Assembly (NCBI RefSeq): GCF_000711245.1
Contig: NZ_JOMH01000001.1
Span: 614,830 to 678,829, forward strand
Source of the DNA: Polycyclovorans algicola TG408
GTDB lineage: Bacteria > Pseudomonadota > Gammaproteobacteria > Nevskiales > Nevskiaceae
DNA length: 64,000 bases
Reading direction: 5' to 3'
The position numbers were made by a program, and so were the translations under genes. This document shows positions 52,696 to 62,161 of this stretch, piece by piece (within the stretch, counting starts at the first letter, position 1; the number at the start of each line of letters is the position of its first letter). Under the pieces are notes generated by a model. The model was given only the letters and a program-made list of their open reading frames with translations, was not told where the DNA came from and did not search any database.

Positions 52696-55293
52696 TCACG
52701 CCGCCTTCGTCTGCGCCAGGAAGTCCTGCGCAAACCGCTGCAACACACCGCCGGCCTGATACACCGAGACCTCTTCGTTGGAATCGAGGCGGCAGGTCAT
52801 CGGCACCTCGACCCGCTCACCATCCTTGCGGGTGATGACCAGCGTCACGGTGGCGCGCGGCGAAAGCGCGCCTTCAACGTCGTAGGTTTCGGTGCCGTCG
52901 ATGCCCAGGGTCAGGCGGGTGGTGCCGGGCTGGAACTCCAGCGGCAGCACGCCCATGCCAACGAGGTTGGTGCGGTGGATGCGCTCGAAACCTTCGGCCG
53001 CGATGACTTCCACCCCGGCCAGACGCACGCCCTTGGCGGCCCAGTCACGCGAGGAGCCCTGACCGTAGTCGGCGCCCGCAACGATGATCAGCGGCTGCTT
53101 GCGCAGCATGTAGGTTTCGATGGCCTCCCACATGCGCACGATGCTGCCGTCCGGTTCGATGCGCGCCAGTGAGCCTTGCTTCACCTTGCCATCGACCACC
53201 ACCATTTCGTTGATCAGTTTGGGGTTGGCGAAGGTGGCGCGCTGCGCGGTGAGGTGGTCGCCGCGATGGGTGGCGTAGCTGTTGAAGTCCTCTTCCGGCA
53301 CGCCCATTTTGTGCAGGTACTCGCCCGCTGCGCTGTCCATCATGATGGCGTTGGAGGGCGAGAGGTGGTCGGTGGTGATGTTGTCGGGCAACACCGCGAG
53401 GGGTCGCAGGCCTTTCAGACTGGGCTCACCCGCCAGCGCGCCTTCCCAATACGGCGGGCGGCGGATGTAGGTGCTCATCTCGCGCCAGTCGTACAGCGGG
53501 CTGATGGTGTCGCCGTTGGCCACCTGCTTGCGGAACATCGGCTCGTACACGGCGCGGAACTGTGTGGGGTTGACTGCCTTGGCGACGACCGCGTCAATCT
53601 CGGCGTCCGATGGCCACAGGTCTTTCAAGGTGACCGGCTTGCCGTCAGGGTCGGCACCGAGCACGTCTTTCTCGATGTCGAAACGCACCGTGCCGGCAAT
53701 CGCGTAGGCGACCACCAGCGGCGGGCTCGCCAGGAAGGCCTGCTTGGCGTAGGGGTGGATACGGCCGTCAAAGTTGCGGTTGCCCGAGAGCACCGCCACC
53801 GAGTAAAGGTCACGATCGATGATCTCTTTTTGAATCACCGGATCGAGCGCGCCGCTCATGCCGTTGCAGGTGGTGCAGGCAAAGGCGACGATGCCGAAGC
53901 CCAGTGCTTCGAGTTCGCTCAGCAGACCGGCCTCTGTCAGATAGCTTTCGACCACCTTGGAGCCGGGCGCCAGCGAAGACTTCACCCACGGCTTCCGGAC
54001 CAGCCCTGCGCGGTTGGCATTACGCGCCAGCAGCCCGGCGGCGATGACATTGCGCGGATTGGAGGTGTTGGTGCAGCTGGTGATGGCGGCGATGATCACC
54101 GCACCATCCGGCATCTGGCCGTCGGCGGGCGGCGCCCACTGGGCGGCGATGCCGCGCGCGGCCAGATCCGAGGTCGGCAGGCGCTTGTGCGGATTACTCG
54201 GGCCCGCCATGTTGCGCACGACGGTGGAGAGGTCGAACTTCAGCACGCGCTCGTACTCGGCGGTCTTCAGCGCGTCGGCCCACAGGCCGCAGTGCCTGGC
54301 GTAGGTTTCAACCAACTTCACCTGTTCGTCTTCACGACCGGTGAGGGTCAGGTAGTCCAGCGTGTTCTGGTCGATGAAGAACATCGCCGCCGTCGCGCCG
54401 TACTCGGGCGCCATGTTGGAGATGGTGGCGCGGTCGCCCAACGTCAGCGCAGCCGCCCCCTCGCCGTAGAACTCCAGATACGCGCCGACGACCTTGGATT
54501 GCCGCAGAAACTCGGTGAGCGCCAGCACCACGTCGGTGGCGGTGATGCCCTCCTTGGGGCGTCCGCTCAGCTCCACCCCGACGATGTCGGGCAGGCGCAT
54601 CCACGAGGCACGACCCAGCATCACGTTCTCGGCTTCGAGGCCGCCAACCCCAATGGCGATGACGCCGAGGGCATCAACGTGCGGGGTGTGGCTGTCGGTG
54701 CCAACGCAGGTGTCGGGGAAGGCGACGCCGTCGGCCGTGTAAATCACCGGGCTCATTCGTTCCAGGTTGATCTGATGCATGATCCCGTTGCCCGGCGGGA
54801 TGACCTCCATGTTTTCGAAGGCCAGCTTGGTCCAGTTGATGAAGTGGAAGCGGTCATCGTTGCGGCGGTCTTCCACCGCCCGATTCTTGGCAAACGCGTC
54901 CTTCTCAAAACCGCCGTGCTCCACCGCCAGCGAGTGATCGACAATCAACTGCACCGGCACCACCGGGTTCACCTTGGCCGGGTCACCGCCCATGTCGGCA
55001 ATCGCGTCGCGCAAACCGGCCAGGTCCACCAGCGCGGTCTGGCCGAGGATGTCGTGGCACACCACCCGCGCCGGAAACCACGGAAAGTCCAGATCGCGCT
55101 TGCGCTCGATCAACTGACCCAACCACGCGGTGACCATGGCCGGATCGCCCTTGCGCACGATGTTCTCGGCATAGACCCGCGAGGTGTACGGCAGCTTGGC
55201 CCAGGCACCGGGCTGGATCGCGTCAACGGCCTCGCGGGCGTCGAAGTAGTCCAGCGTGGTGCCGGGGAGGTTTTTGCGGTGGGCTTGGTTCAT
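52696..55293 (-). CDS. acnD: 2-methylcitrate dehydratase / aconitase AcnD
   Basis: An 865-residue iron-sulfur aconitase-family enzyme. Cluster ligands are in SCTNTSNPRN and in CTTCNG. The swivel domain contains GADYGQGSSRDWAAKGVRLAGVEVIAAEGFERIHRTNLVGMGVLP near 745-790. Length and the position after prpC favour AcnD, the Fe-S 2-methylcitrate dehydratase that needs PrpF, rather than housekeeping AcnA, which is longer. The start 55293 is the first ATG after the GIY-YIG element; upstream frame reads through the repeat. The ribosome site is weak. Confidence 0.92.
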   Translation of the reverse strand: MNQAHRKNLPGTTLDYFDAREAVDAIQPGAWAKLPYTSRVYAENIVRKGDPAMVTAWLGQLIERKRDLDFPWFPARVVCHDILGQTALVDLAGLRDAIADMGGDPAKVNPVVPVQLIVDHSLAVEHGGFEKDAFAKNRAVEDRRNDDRFHFINWTKLAFENMEVIPPGNGIMHQINLERMSPVIYTADGVAFPDTCVGTDSHTPHVDALGVIAIGVGGLEAENVMLGRASWMRLPDIVGVELSGRPKEGITATDVVLALTEFLRQSKVVGAYLEFYGEGAAALTLGDRATISNMAPEYGATAAMFFIDQNTLDYLTLTGREDEQVKLVETYARHCGLWADALKTAEYERVLKFDLSTVVRNMAGPSNPHKRLPTSDLAARGIAAQWAPPADGQMPDGAVIIAAITSCTNTSNPRNVIAAGLLARNANRAGLVRKPWVKSSLAPGSKVVESYLTEAGLLSELEALGFGIVAFACTTCNGMSGALDPVIQKEIIDRDLYSVAVLSGNRNFDGRIHPYAKQAFLASPPLVVAYAIAGTVRFDIEKDVLGADPDGKPVTLKDLWPSDAEIDAVVAKAVNPTQFRAVYEPMFRKQVANGDTISPLYDWREMSTYIRRPPYWEGALAGEPSLKGLRPLAVLPDNITTDHLSPSNAIMMDSAAGEYLHKMGVPEEDFNSYATHRGDHLTAQRATFANPKLINEMVVVDGKVKQGSLARIEPDGSIVRMWEAIETYMLRKQPLIIVAGADYGQGSSRDWAAKGVRLAGVEVIAAEGFERIHRTNLVGMGVLPLEFQPGTTRLTLGIDGTETYDVEGALSPRATVTLVITRKDGERVEVPMTCRLDSNEEVSVYQAGGVLQRFAQDFLAQTKAA

Positions 55294-55311
55294 AAGGGTG
55301 TTCTCTTGGTC

Positions 55312-55667
55312 CGTCATTCCCGCGAAAGCGGGAATCCAGTCATCCTGCAATCGAGTTGTAAAGGTCGATCCATTGCGGGTTCTTTTCTTCAATCAGCTTC
55401 AGCTTCCAACTGCGATTCCATTTCTTGATCTGTTTCTCGCGGAGGATGGCCGCAGAGGGATTATCGGCGGCCTCGAACCAGACGAGCTGATGAACCGAAT
55501 AACGCTTGGTGAAACCATCGACGACATCGTTCTTGTGTTCCCAAACGCGGCGAATCAGGTTGTTGGTGACCCCCACATAGAGGGTCCCGTTTCGTTCGCT
55601 GGCGAGCAGATAAACGTAGTAGTTCAATTCTCGGACCGTCTGGATTCCCGCTTGCGCGGGAATGACG
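55312..55667 (-). mobile_element. GIY-YIG gene cassette with 28-bp inverted repeats
   Basis: The 28-bp sequence at 55312-55339 is repeated inverted at 55640-55667 with one mismatch. Each end contains ATTCCCGCG(A/C)AAGCGGGAAT, a 20-bp palindrome of the ATTCCC-N8-GGGAAT type known as dRS3 in Neisseria. Between them is only a GIY-YIG nuclease gene. The cassette lies exactly in the acnD-prpC junction. Confidence 0.72.
55340..55627 (-). CDS. Small GIY-YIG endonuclease-domain protein
   Basis: A protein of about 95 residues. YYVYLLASERNGTLYVGVTNNLIRRVWEHK contains the GIY and YIG-equivalent motifs and the catalytic Arg. REKQIKKWNRSWKLKLIE carries the later Glu-containing region. It matches the short UPF0213-like GIY-YIG family that is often found next to ATTCCCGC palindromes. 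No ATG is available; a TTG at 55627 is the best start, since the upstream frame reads the inverted repeat. The stop abuts the left inverted repeat. A role in cutting or mobilising the repeat is inference. Confidence 0.8.
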   Translation of the reverse strand: MNYYVYLLASERNGTLYVGVTNNLIRRVWEHKNDVVDGFTKRYSVHQLVWFEAADNPSAAILREKQIKKWNRSWKLKLIEEKNPQWIDLYNSIAG

Positions 55668-55671
55668 ATGA

Positions 55672-56898
55672 TTAGCGGCGATTCTTGATCGGCACGAACT
55701 TGAGGTTTTCCGGGCCGGTGTAGTTGGCGCTGGGTCGGATGATCTTGCCGTCGATGCGCTGTTCGATGACGTGCGCGCTCCAGCCAGCGGTGCGGGCAAT
55801 CACGAACAGCGGTGTGAACATGGCGGTAGGCACGCCCATCATGTGATAGCTGACGGCGCTGAACCAGTCGAGGTTGGGGAACATTTTCTTGATGTCCCAC
55901 ATCACCGTTTCCAGCCGTTCGGCGATGTCGTACATCTTCATGTTCTTCTCTTCGGCTGACAGCGACTTGGCGACCTGCTTGATCACCTTGTTGCGCGGAT
56001 CGCTCACCGTGTACACCGGGTGGCCGAAGCCGATGACCACTTCCTTCTTCTCGACGCGCGCCTTGATGTCAGCCTCGGCCTCATCCGGATTGTCGTAGCG
56101 CTTCTGAATGTCGAAAGCCACTTCGTTGGCGCCGCCGTGCTTCGGCCCGCGCAACGCGCCGATGCCGCCGCAGATGGCCGAGTACATGTCCGAGCCGGTG
56201 CCCGCCACGACCCGCGAGGTGAACGTTGAAGCGTTGAACTCATGCTCGGCGTACAGCACCAGCGAGGTGTGCATGGCCTTGACCCAGGAATCACGCGGCT
56301 TTTCCTGATGCAGCAGGTGCAGGAAATGCCCGCCGATGGAGTCGTCGTCGGTTTCCACATCAATGTAGTTGCCGTTGAACGCGAAGTGATACCAGTACAG
56401 CAGCATCGAGCCGAGGCAGGCCATCAGCTTGTCGGCGATGTCGCGCGCGCCGGGGTGGTTGTGGTCGTCCTTTTCCGGCAGCACGCAGCCCAGCACTGAA
56501 ACGCCGGTGCGCATCACGTCCATGGGGTGGGCGGACGGCGGCAGTTGCTCCAACGCGACCTTCACGGCCGCGGGCAGGCCGCGCAAGGCCTTGAGCTTGG
56601 CCTTGTAGGCCTTCAGTTCCGCCGTGGTCGGCAACTTGCCGTGCACCAGCAGGTGGGCGATTTCCTCAAACTCGCAGGTGGTGGCGACATCGAGAATGTC
56701 GTAGCCGCGATAGTGCAGGTCGTTGCCGGTGCGGCCGACGGTGCACAGCGCGGTATTGCCGGCGGCGGTGCCGGACAGCGCCACCGATTTCTTCGGCTTG
56801 AAGGCCGGTGCGGGCGCCGCTTCAACGGCGGCGGCCGGCGCTGCGGCCTTGGCCGGTGCCTTGGGTTTGGCGGGGGCCTTGCGGGTGGTTTTGCTCAT
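55672..56898 (-). CDS. prpC: 2-methylcitrate synthase
   Basis: A 408-residue citrate synthase-fold enzyme condensing propionyl-CoA and oxaloacetate. Catalytic segments: [13 protein letters not shown] near 217, GPKHGGANE near 255 and [14 protein letters not shown] near 345. ATG 56898 has GGAG 6 nt upstream. It carries an unusual N-terminal extension of about 40 residues rich in Ala, Pro and Lys ([16 protein letters not shown]) before the normal start of the fold near SVALSG. It lies between prpB and acnD in the methylcitrate operon. Confidence 0.93.
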   Translation of the reverse strand: MSKTTRKAPAKPKAPAKAAAPAAAVEAAPAPAFKPKKSVALSGTAAGNTALCTVGRTGNDLHYRGYDILDVATTCEFEEIAHLLVHGKLPTTAELKAYKAKLKALRGLPAAVKVALEQLPPSAHPMDVMRTGVSVLGCVLPEKDDHNHPGARDIADKLMACLGSMLLYWYHFAFNGNYIDVETDDDSIGGHFLHLLHQEKPRDSWVKAMHTSLVLYAEHEFNASTFTSRVVAGTGSDMYSAICGGIGALRGPKHGGANEVAFDIQKRYDNPDEAEADIKARVEKKEVVIGFGHPVYTVSDPRNKVIKQVAKSLSAEEKNMKMYDIAERLETVMWDIKKMFPNLDWFSAVSYHMMGVPTAMFTPLFVIARTAGWSAHVIEQRIDGKIIRPSANYTGPENLKFVPIKNRR

Positions 56899-56992
56899 GA
56901 TCGTCTCCATTTTTCGGTCATTCCCGCGTCGGCGGGCGTCCAGATTTAAGTTGTTTGCGGAACCTGATCCCCGCCCTCGCGGGGGATTGGAT
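56899..56992. repeat. prpB-prpC spacer with ATTCCCGC-type repeats
   Basis: GTCATTCCCGCGTCGGCGGG at 56917 is a degenerate relative of the palindromes at 55316 and 55644. A second stem, TCCCCGCC-CTC-GCGGGGGA, lies near 56970-56988. They may be remnants of the same repeat family or form a processing/termination hairpin inside the operon. Confidence 0.55.
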
Positions 56993-57877
56993 TCACTTCT
57001 TGCTCTTCGCAAAAAGGGCGTCCAGCTTGTTCTCGAACGCGTGGTACCCAATCGCCTCGTACAACTCGGCGCGCGTCTGCATCGTGTCGACAACCTGCTT
57101 CTGGTGGCCATCGCGACGCACCGCAGTGTAGACCGCCTCCGCCGCCTTGTTGGCCGCTCGGAATGCGCTCAGCGGATAGAGCTGAATGCTCACACCCACC
57201 GACGCCAGCTCGTCCCGCGTGAACAACGGCGTGGCGCCAAATTCGGTGATGTTGGCCAGCACCGGCACCTTCAAAGCGTCGACAAATCGCTTGTAGGTCG
57301 GCAGGTCGTACGCCGCCTCGGCAAAGATCGCATCGGCCCCGGCTTCGGCGCAAGCAATGGCGCGCTCGATGGCGGCGTCCACACCATCGACCTGGATCGC
57401 GTCGGTGCGGGCAATCAGGAAAAAGTCCGGGTCGGTCTTGGCGTCGGCCGCAGCTTTCACACGGTCCGCCATTTCACCCTGCGACACGATCTCTTTGCCG
57501 GGACGATGACCGCAGCGCTTGGCGCCCACCTGATCTTCGATGTGGCAGGCGGCGGCTCCGGCCTTGATCAGGCTCTTGACGGTTCGCTCGATGTTGAACG
57601 CGCTGGCGCCGAAGCCGGTGTCGATGTCGACCAGCAGCGGCAGGTCGCACACATCGGTGATGCGGCGCGTGTCGGTGAGCACATCATCGAGCGTGTTGAT
57701 GCCCAAATCCGGCAGGCCCAGCGAGCCGGCCGCCACGCCGCCGCCCGACAGATAGATGGCCTTGAAGCCCGCATGTTTGGCGAGCAGGGCGTGGTTGGCG
57801 TTGATGGCGCCGATCACCTGCAGCGGCTTTTCGGCGGCAAGGGCAGCGCGGAACCGGGCGCCGGCGGAAGCAGTCAT
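56993..57877 (-). CDS. prpB: 2-methylisocitrate lyase
   Basis: A 294-residue isocitrate lyase-family enzyme that cleaves 2-methylisocitrate to pyruvate and succinate. Motifs: [18 protein letters not shown] near 42-59, VDIDTGFG near 83, the catalytic-loop motif [12 protein letters not shown] near 119-130 and IARTDA near 155. ATG 57877 has AGGAG upstream; the longer frame runs into the regulatory region and is rejected. It is the first gene of prpB-prpC-acnD and is preceded by a sigma-54-type promoter. Confidence 0.95.
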   Translation of the reverse strand: MTASAGARFRAALAAEKPLQVIGAINANHALLAKHAGFKAIYLSGGGVAAGSLGLPDLGINTLDDVLTDTRRITDVCDLPLLVDIDTGFGASAFNIERTVKSLIKAGAAACHIEDQVGAKRCGHRPGKEIVSQGEMADRVKAAADAKTDPDFFLIARTDAIQVDGVDAAIERAIACAEAGADAIFAEAAYDLPTYKRFVDALKVPVLANITEFGATPLFTRDELASVGVSIQLYPLSAFRAANKAAEAVYTAVRRDGHQKQVVDTMQTRAELYEAIGYHAFENKLDALFAKSKK

Positions 57878-57913
57878 GGTGCGCTCCTGCAAAAGTAAGG
57901 ACGATGATCCTAC

Positions 57914-57928
57914 CCAAAACGCATGCCA
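57914..57928 (-). promoter_or_regulatory. Sigma-54 promoter of the prpBC-acnD operon
   Basis: On the minus strand TGGCATGCGTTTTGG gives GG-N10-GG, close to the -24/-12 consensus TGGCACG-N4-TTGC. A start site about 12 bp downstream would leave a leader of about 25 nt before prpB. The divergent gene encodes a sigma-54 activator, which supports the call. Confidence 0.7.
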
Positions 57929-58002
57929 GCCGACGGCGCGGGCAATAACCTCAAACGAATCAGTGAGATAACCGTGATCAGTCGCTTTCATGACCCACCA
58001 TG

Positions 58003-58028
58003 ATGTTTCATGTGTCGCACAATGAAAC

Positions 58029-58030
<2 letters not shown>
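58003..58030. promoter_or_regulatory. Inverted repeat ATGTTTCAT...ATGAAACAT, probable PrpR site
   Basis: Perfect 9-bp arms at 58003-58011 and 58022-58030 are separated by 10 bp. The site lies about 75 bp upstream of the sigma-54 promoter of prpB, a normal enhancer position, and its right arm overlaps the prpR start codon. Confidence 0.7.
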
Positions 58031-59588
<1,558 letters not shown>

Positions 59589-59673
59589 CACCGTTTTCAC
59601 GCAAGATTCCCGGCCAGCGTCGGCCATGCGCCGTACTATCGGGCATCCGCAATTCACGCACGCCAAAGACGCC

Positions 59674-60741
59674 ATGTTTCGAAACCTGATGAATCTCGCC
59701 GCCCTCCCGCTGGTTCTGCTTGCGGGTTGCGCCAGCGGCCCCGGCTGGTTGCCCAGCCCCGGCGCCGCACAACCGGACGTCACCGAGTTTGGCGCCATCA
59801 CCACCCTCGCTCCGGCGGTGACCACGCCGGCCGACAAAGGCGCGCCCATCAGCGGCGCGGCCGCTTGGTCGGGCGCGGGACGCGGGTTGATCATTGGCGT
59901 CGTGCCGACGCGCAACGCGCTGCGGGTGTTCGATGCCAACAGCGGCGCCCTGCTGCAAACCGTTGCCCCAGAGGGCGATGAGGCCTTCGATCGACCGCAT
60001 CGGCTGCACGTCATCGACGATCTGCTGTTGGTCGCCGAGCGCGAAAGCGGCCGCGTTCACCTACTGCAACTGCCCGATTTTGCACCGCTGCTGACCTTCG
60101 GCGATGGCGACGACCAGCCGCTCAACCGCGCCCAGTCGATGTGGGCCGTGCGCATGGCAGATTGGGGTTATCACCTCTACGTGACCGACAACTATGACGT
60201 CTCGGGCGCCGCGCAAAACAACAGCGAGCTGCGCCGCAGGGTCAAGCAATACGCGCTGTCGAAGGGCGCCCTGGGCTGGAGCGCCCGCAGCATTCGCGCC
60301 TTTGGCGAGCCCAGCGGCGATGGCCAGCTCTATCAGGTCGATGCCCTTGCCGGTGACGCCACCGACCGTCTGCTGCTGATTGCCGACATCGACACCCGCG
60401 ACGCACGCCGCATTCGCGTCTACGGCGTCGATGGCCGTTACGCCGGCCGCAGCGCGGGTGGCGGCGTGTTCCGCAGCAGTATTTCTGGCCTCACGCTAAT
60501 GACCTGCGGGGAAGCGAGCCAAGAGGGTCTGTGGCTGGCCACCGATGGCGGCAACAACGGGCACTACCTGCATACCTTCGACCGCGACACGCTGGACTAC
60601 CGCATGAGCTTCGCCATGCCGCCGCTGGCGATGCACGGCAGCCTCAGCCTGCAGGGAAATCGCCTCTACACCGTGCTGGCCGATGGCCGCGTGGCGGGCT
60701 TTGATGTGGCACCGCTAAGGAGTTTGAAGGCGGGTTGTTAA
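59674..60741 (+). CDS. Lipoprotein with beta-propeller (phytase-like) fold
   Basis: A 355-residue exported lipoprotein. The signal ends in LVLLAGCAS, Cys near residue 18. The mature protein shows repeated short beta motifs such as LIIGVVPTRNALRVFDANSG and LLLVAERESGRVHLLQLPDF, typical of a propeller. Acidic and His residues near YLHTFDRDTLDYRM recall phytase-like propellers, but I cannot identify calcium or phosphate ligands securely. The start at ATG 59674 gives a proper signal peptide. The substrate is unknown. Confidence 0.7.
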   Translation: MFRNLMNLAALPLVLLAGCASGPGWLPSPGAAQPDVTEFGAITTLAPAVTTPADKGAPISGAAAWSGAGRGLIIGVVPTRNALRVFDANSGALLQTVAPEGDEAFDRPHRLHVIDDLLLVAERESGRVHLLQLPDFAPLLTFGDGDDQPLNRAQSMWAVRMADWGYHLYVTDNYDVSGAAQNNSELRRRVKQYALSKGALGWSARSIRAFGEPSGDGQLYQVDALAGDATDRLLLIADIDTRDARRIRVYGVDGRYAGRSAGGGVFRSSISGLTLMTCGEASQEGLWLATDGGNNGHYLHTFDRDTLDYRMSFAMPPLAMHGSLSLQGNRLYTVLADGRVAGFDVAPLRSLKAGC

Positions 60742-60801
60742 CAGACGCAGCCCAACCGCGCGGTGTCACGGGCGGACTTGAAAAGCGCACCCTGCCGCCT
60801 G

Positions 60802-60835
60802 TAATGTGTACGATTAAGCAACGACATACACATTA
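60802..60835. promoter_or_regulatory. Inverted repeat upstream of vapB, probable autorepression operator
   Basis: TAATGTGTA at 60802-60810 and TACACATTA at 60827-60835 are perfect inverted 9-mers, 16 bp apart, ending 8 bp before the vapB start. VapBC complexes usually bind such sites. Confidence 0.7.
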
Positions 60836-60843
60836 GGCGATCT

Positions 60844-61038
60844 ATGAGAACCAACATCGAGATTGACGACGCATTGATGTCCGACGCCTTGATGATGACA
60901 GGCGTGCGGACCAAGAAAGAGGCCGTCGAGATGGGCCTCAAGGCGCTGATTACGCTAAAGAAGCAGGAGCGCATTCAACAGTTCAAAGGCAAGCTCCGCT
61001 GGGAAGGCGATCTGGATGAGATGAGAGCCGATTCGTGA
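60844..61038 (+). CDS. vapB: VapB-family antitoxin
   Basis: A 64-residue antitoxin. The N-terminal MRTNIEIDDALMSDALMMTG is the ribbon-helix-helix type of the VapB (Arc-like) family, followed by TKKEAVEMGLKALI. The C-terminal QQFKGKLRWEGDLDEMR would wrap the toxin. Its stop overlaps the toxin start (TGATG). The perfect inverted repeat just upstream fits autorepression by the VapBC complex. Confidence 0.9.
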   Translation: MRTNIEIDDALMSDALMMTGVRTKKEAVEMGLKALITLKKQERIQQFKGKLRWEGDLDEMRADS

Positions 61039-61436
61039 TGCTGGTTGATTCCAGCGTTTGGATCGACTTCTTCAACGGCGCCGAAGCCGCCGAAGTGAAC
61101 TTCCTTTCCGACTGCCTCGGGCAAAGGCCAATAGCTATCGGTGACTTGATGCTCGCCGAAGTGCTGCAAGGGTTTCGAAACGACAAGGACTTCCAAACAG
61201 CCGTGGCGCTCTTCGACTCGGTCGCCGTGCTGGAAATCGTGGGCAAGGACATTGCCGTAAAGAGCGCAAAAAACTTCCGGGCGCTGCGAACCAAAGGCCT
61301 CACCGTGCGAAAAACGATTGACTGCGTCATTGCAACCTACTGCATCGAACACGAGCTGCCACTGCTACAGGCCGACAGAGACTTCGAGCCTTTTCATGAA
61401 CATTTGGGGTTGCAGCGGGCGCTGCTGCGTGCCTGA
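61038..61436 (+). CDS. vapC: VapC-family PIN-domain ribonuclease toxin
   Basis: A 132-residue PIN ribonuclease. Acidic active-site residues are Asp4 in MLVDSSVWIDFF, Glu near 40 in LMLAEVLQGF, Asp near 95 in KTIDCVIATYC and Asp near 114 in LLQADRDFEPF. Intact, in contrast to the broken PIN gene at 49335. VapC toxins usually cut tRNA or rRNA when the antitoxin is degraded. ATG 61038 is chosen; GTG 61035 is also in frame. Confidence 0.92.
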   Translation: MLVDSSVWIDFFNGAEAAEVNFLSDCLGQRPIAIGDLMLAEVLQGFRNDKDFQTAVALFDSVAVLEIVGKDIAVKSAKNFRALRTKGLTVRKTIDCVIATYCIEHELPLLQADRDFEPFHEHLGLQRALLRA

Positions 61437-61484
61437 CGCAACCTTGGCGCGGATAGCGCAAACCATCGTCGTAACGCCGTCGCC

Positions 61485-61793
61485 CTAATCTCGCACCCAA
61501 TTGCTGCCACGAAGTTTCTGTTCGCTGCGCATGACGTGCAACATGGAAACGCGACGCTGCGCCACGTCTTGCCGATAAAGAACGCGACACGGAGGCTCGA
61601 TGATTTGGCGATAACGCCAGTCGCTGAACTCCGCAGGTTTCGAACCACTGTCCGGGTGCGCTTCGAGCTGATCCACATGTTCGAATATCCGCCGAACAAG
61701 CTGTTGTGCCGCCGAAAGGTTGTCTAGCGCGATGTAGTCCGCAATCGCATCCAAATCGGCCAGCGCTGGCTCAGACCAAATTACTTCAACCAT
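61485..61793 (-). CDS. RelE/ParE-family toxin
   Basis: A 102-residue protein with IWSEPALADLDAIADYIALDNLSAAQQLVRRI at the N-terminus and a C-terminal RVLYRQDVAQRRVSMLHVMRSEQKL, typical of the RelE/ParE fold. It may inhibit gyrase or cut mRNA; the subtype is not certain. Its start lies inside the end of the antitoxin gene (13-bp overlap), so the two are coupled. It is convergent with vapC, 48 bp apart. Confidence 0.9.
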   Translation of the reverse strand: MVEVIWSEPALADLDAIADYIALDNLSAAQQLVRRIFEHVDQLEAHPDSGSKPAEFSDWRYRQIIEPPCRVLYRQDVAQRRVSMLHVMRSEQKLRGSNWVRD

Positions 61794-62038
61794 CGGGCCA
61801 TCTTGGCCTTGGCTTGACTGCTTGTGACGGCGCGACCCTCTTCTACGGCACGCTCCCCGCGTGCGATGCCCTCCATCAGCTTCAACTTGGCCTGGAGGTT
61901 TTCGTAGGTGTCCACGTCAACGAGATACGCCGAAGGCAGCCCATGCTGGGTGATCAAGATGGGCGCCTTGTCCTTGGCCAAATCCGACAGCAGGTCAGTG
62001 GCCTTTCTCTTGAGCGTGGTGACGAGTTCAGTGCGCAT
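61781..62038 (-). CDS. Phd/YefM-family antitoxin
   Basis: An 85-residue antitoxin. The N-terminal DNA-binding part contains LLSDLAKDKAPILITQHGLPSAYLVDVDTYENL, the Phd/YefM pattern, and the C-terminal GERAVEEGRAVTSSQAKAKMARW is the toxin-binding tail. A palindrome just upstream is the likely operator. It forms a type II toxin-antitoxin pair with the RelE/ParE-like gene. Confidence 0.9.
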   Translation of the reverse strand: MRTELVTTLKRKATDLLSDLAKDKAPILITQHGLPSAYLVDVDTYENLQAKLKLMEGIARGERAVEEGRAVTSSQAKAKMARWLK

Positions 62039-62049
62039 CCAGTGATACT

Positions 62050-62062
62050 AAAGTGGCACTTT
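62050..62062. promoter_or_regulatory. Palindrome AAAGTG-G-CACTTT upstream of the Phd-type antitoxin
   Basis: Six-bp perfect arms around one central base lie 11 bp before the antitoxin start. Autorepression by the toxin-antitoxin complex is likely. Confidence 0.6.
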
Positions 62063-62161
62063 TTAGGGTGCAAGCGCCCCGAAAACGGTTGGAACGTCGA
62101 CTAGCCCGATGTGGGCAATTTAATCAGTGCAATGGGTAACGTGTCACCGTAATTCATCACG

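Noticed and set aside
53176-55428. A 750-codon plus-strand frame antisense to acnD
   Set aside because: The acnD protein carries all aconitase motifs; the antisense frame is a GC-rich shadow with His/Arg/Gly-rich composition and no domains.
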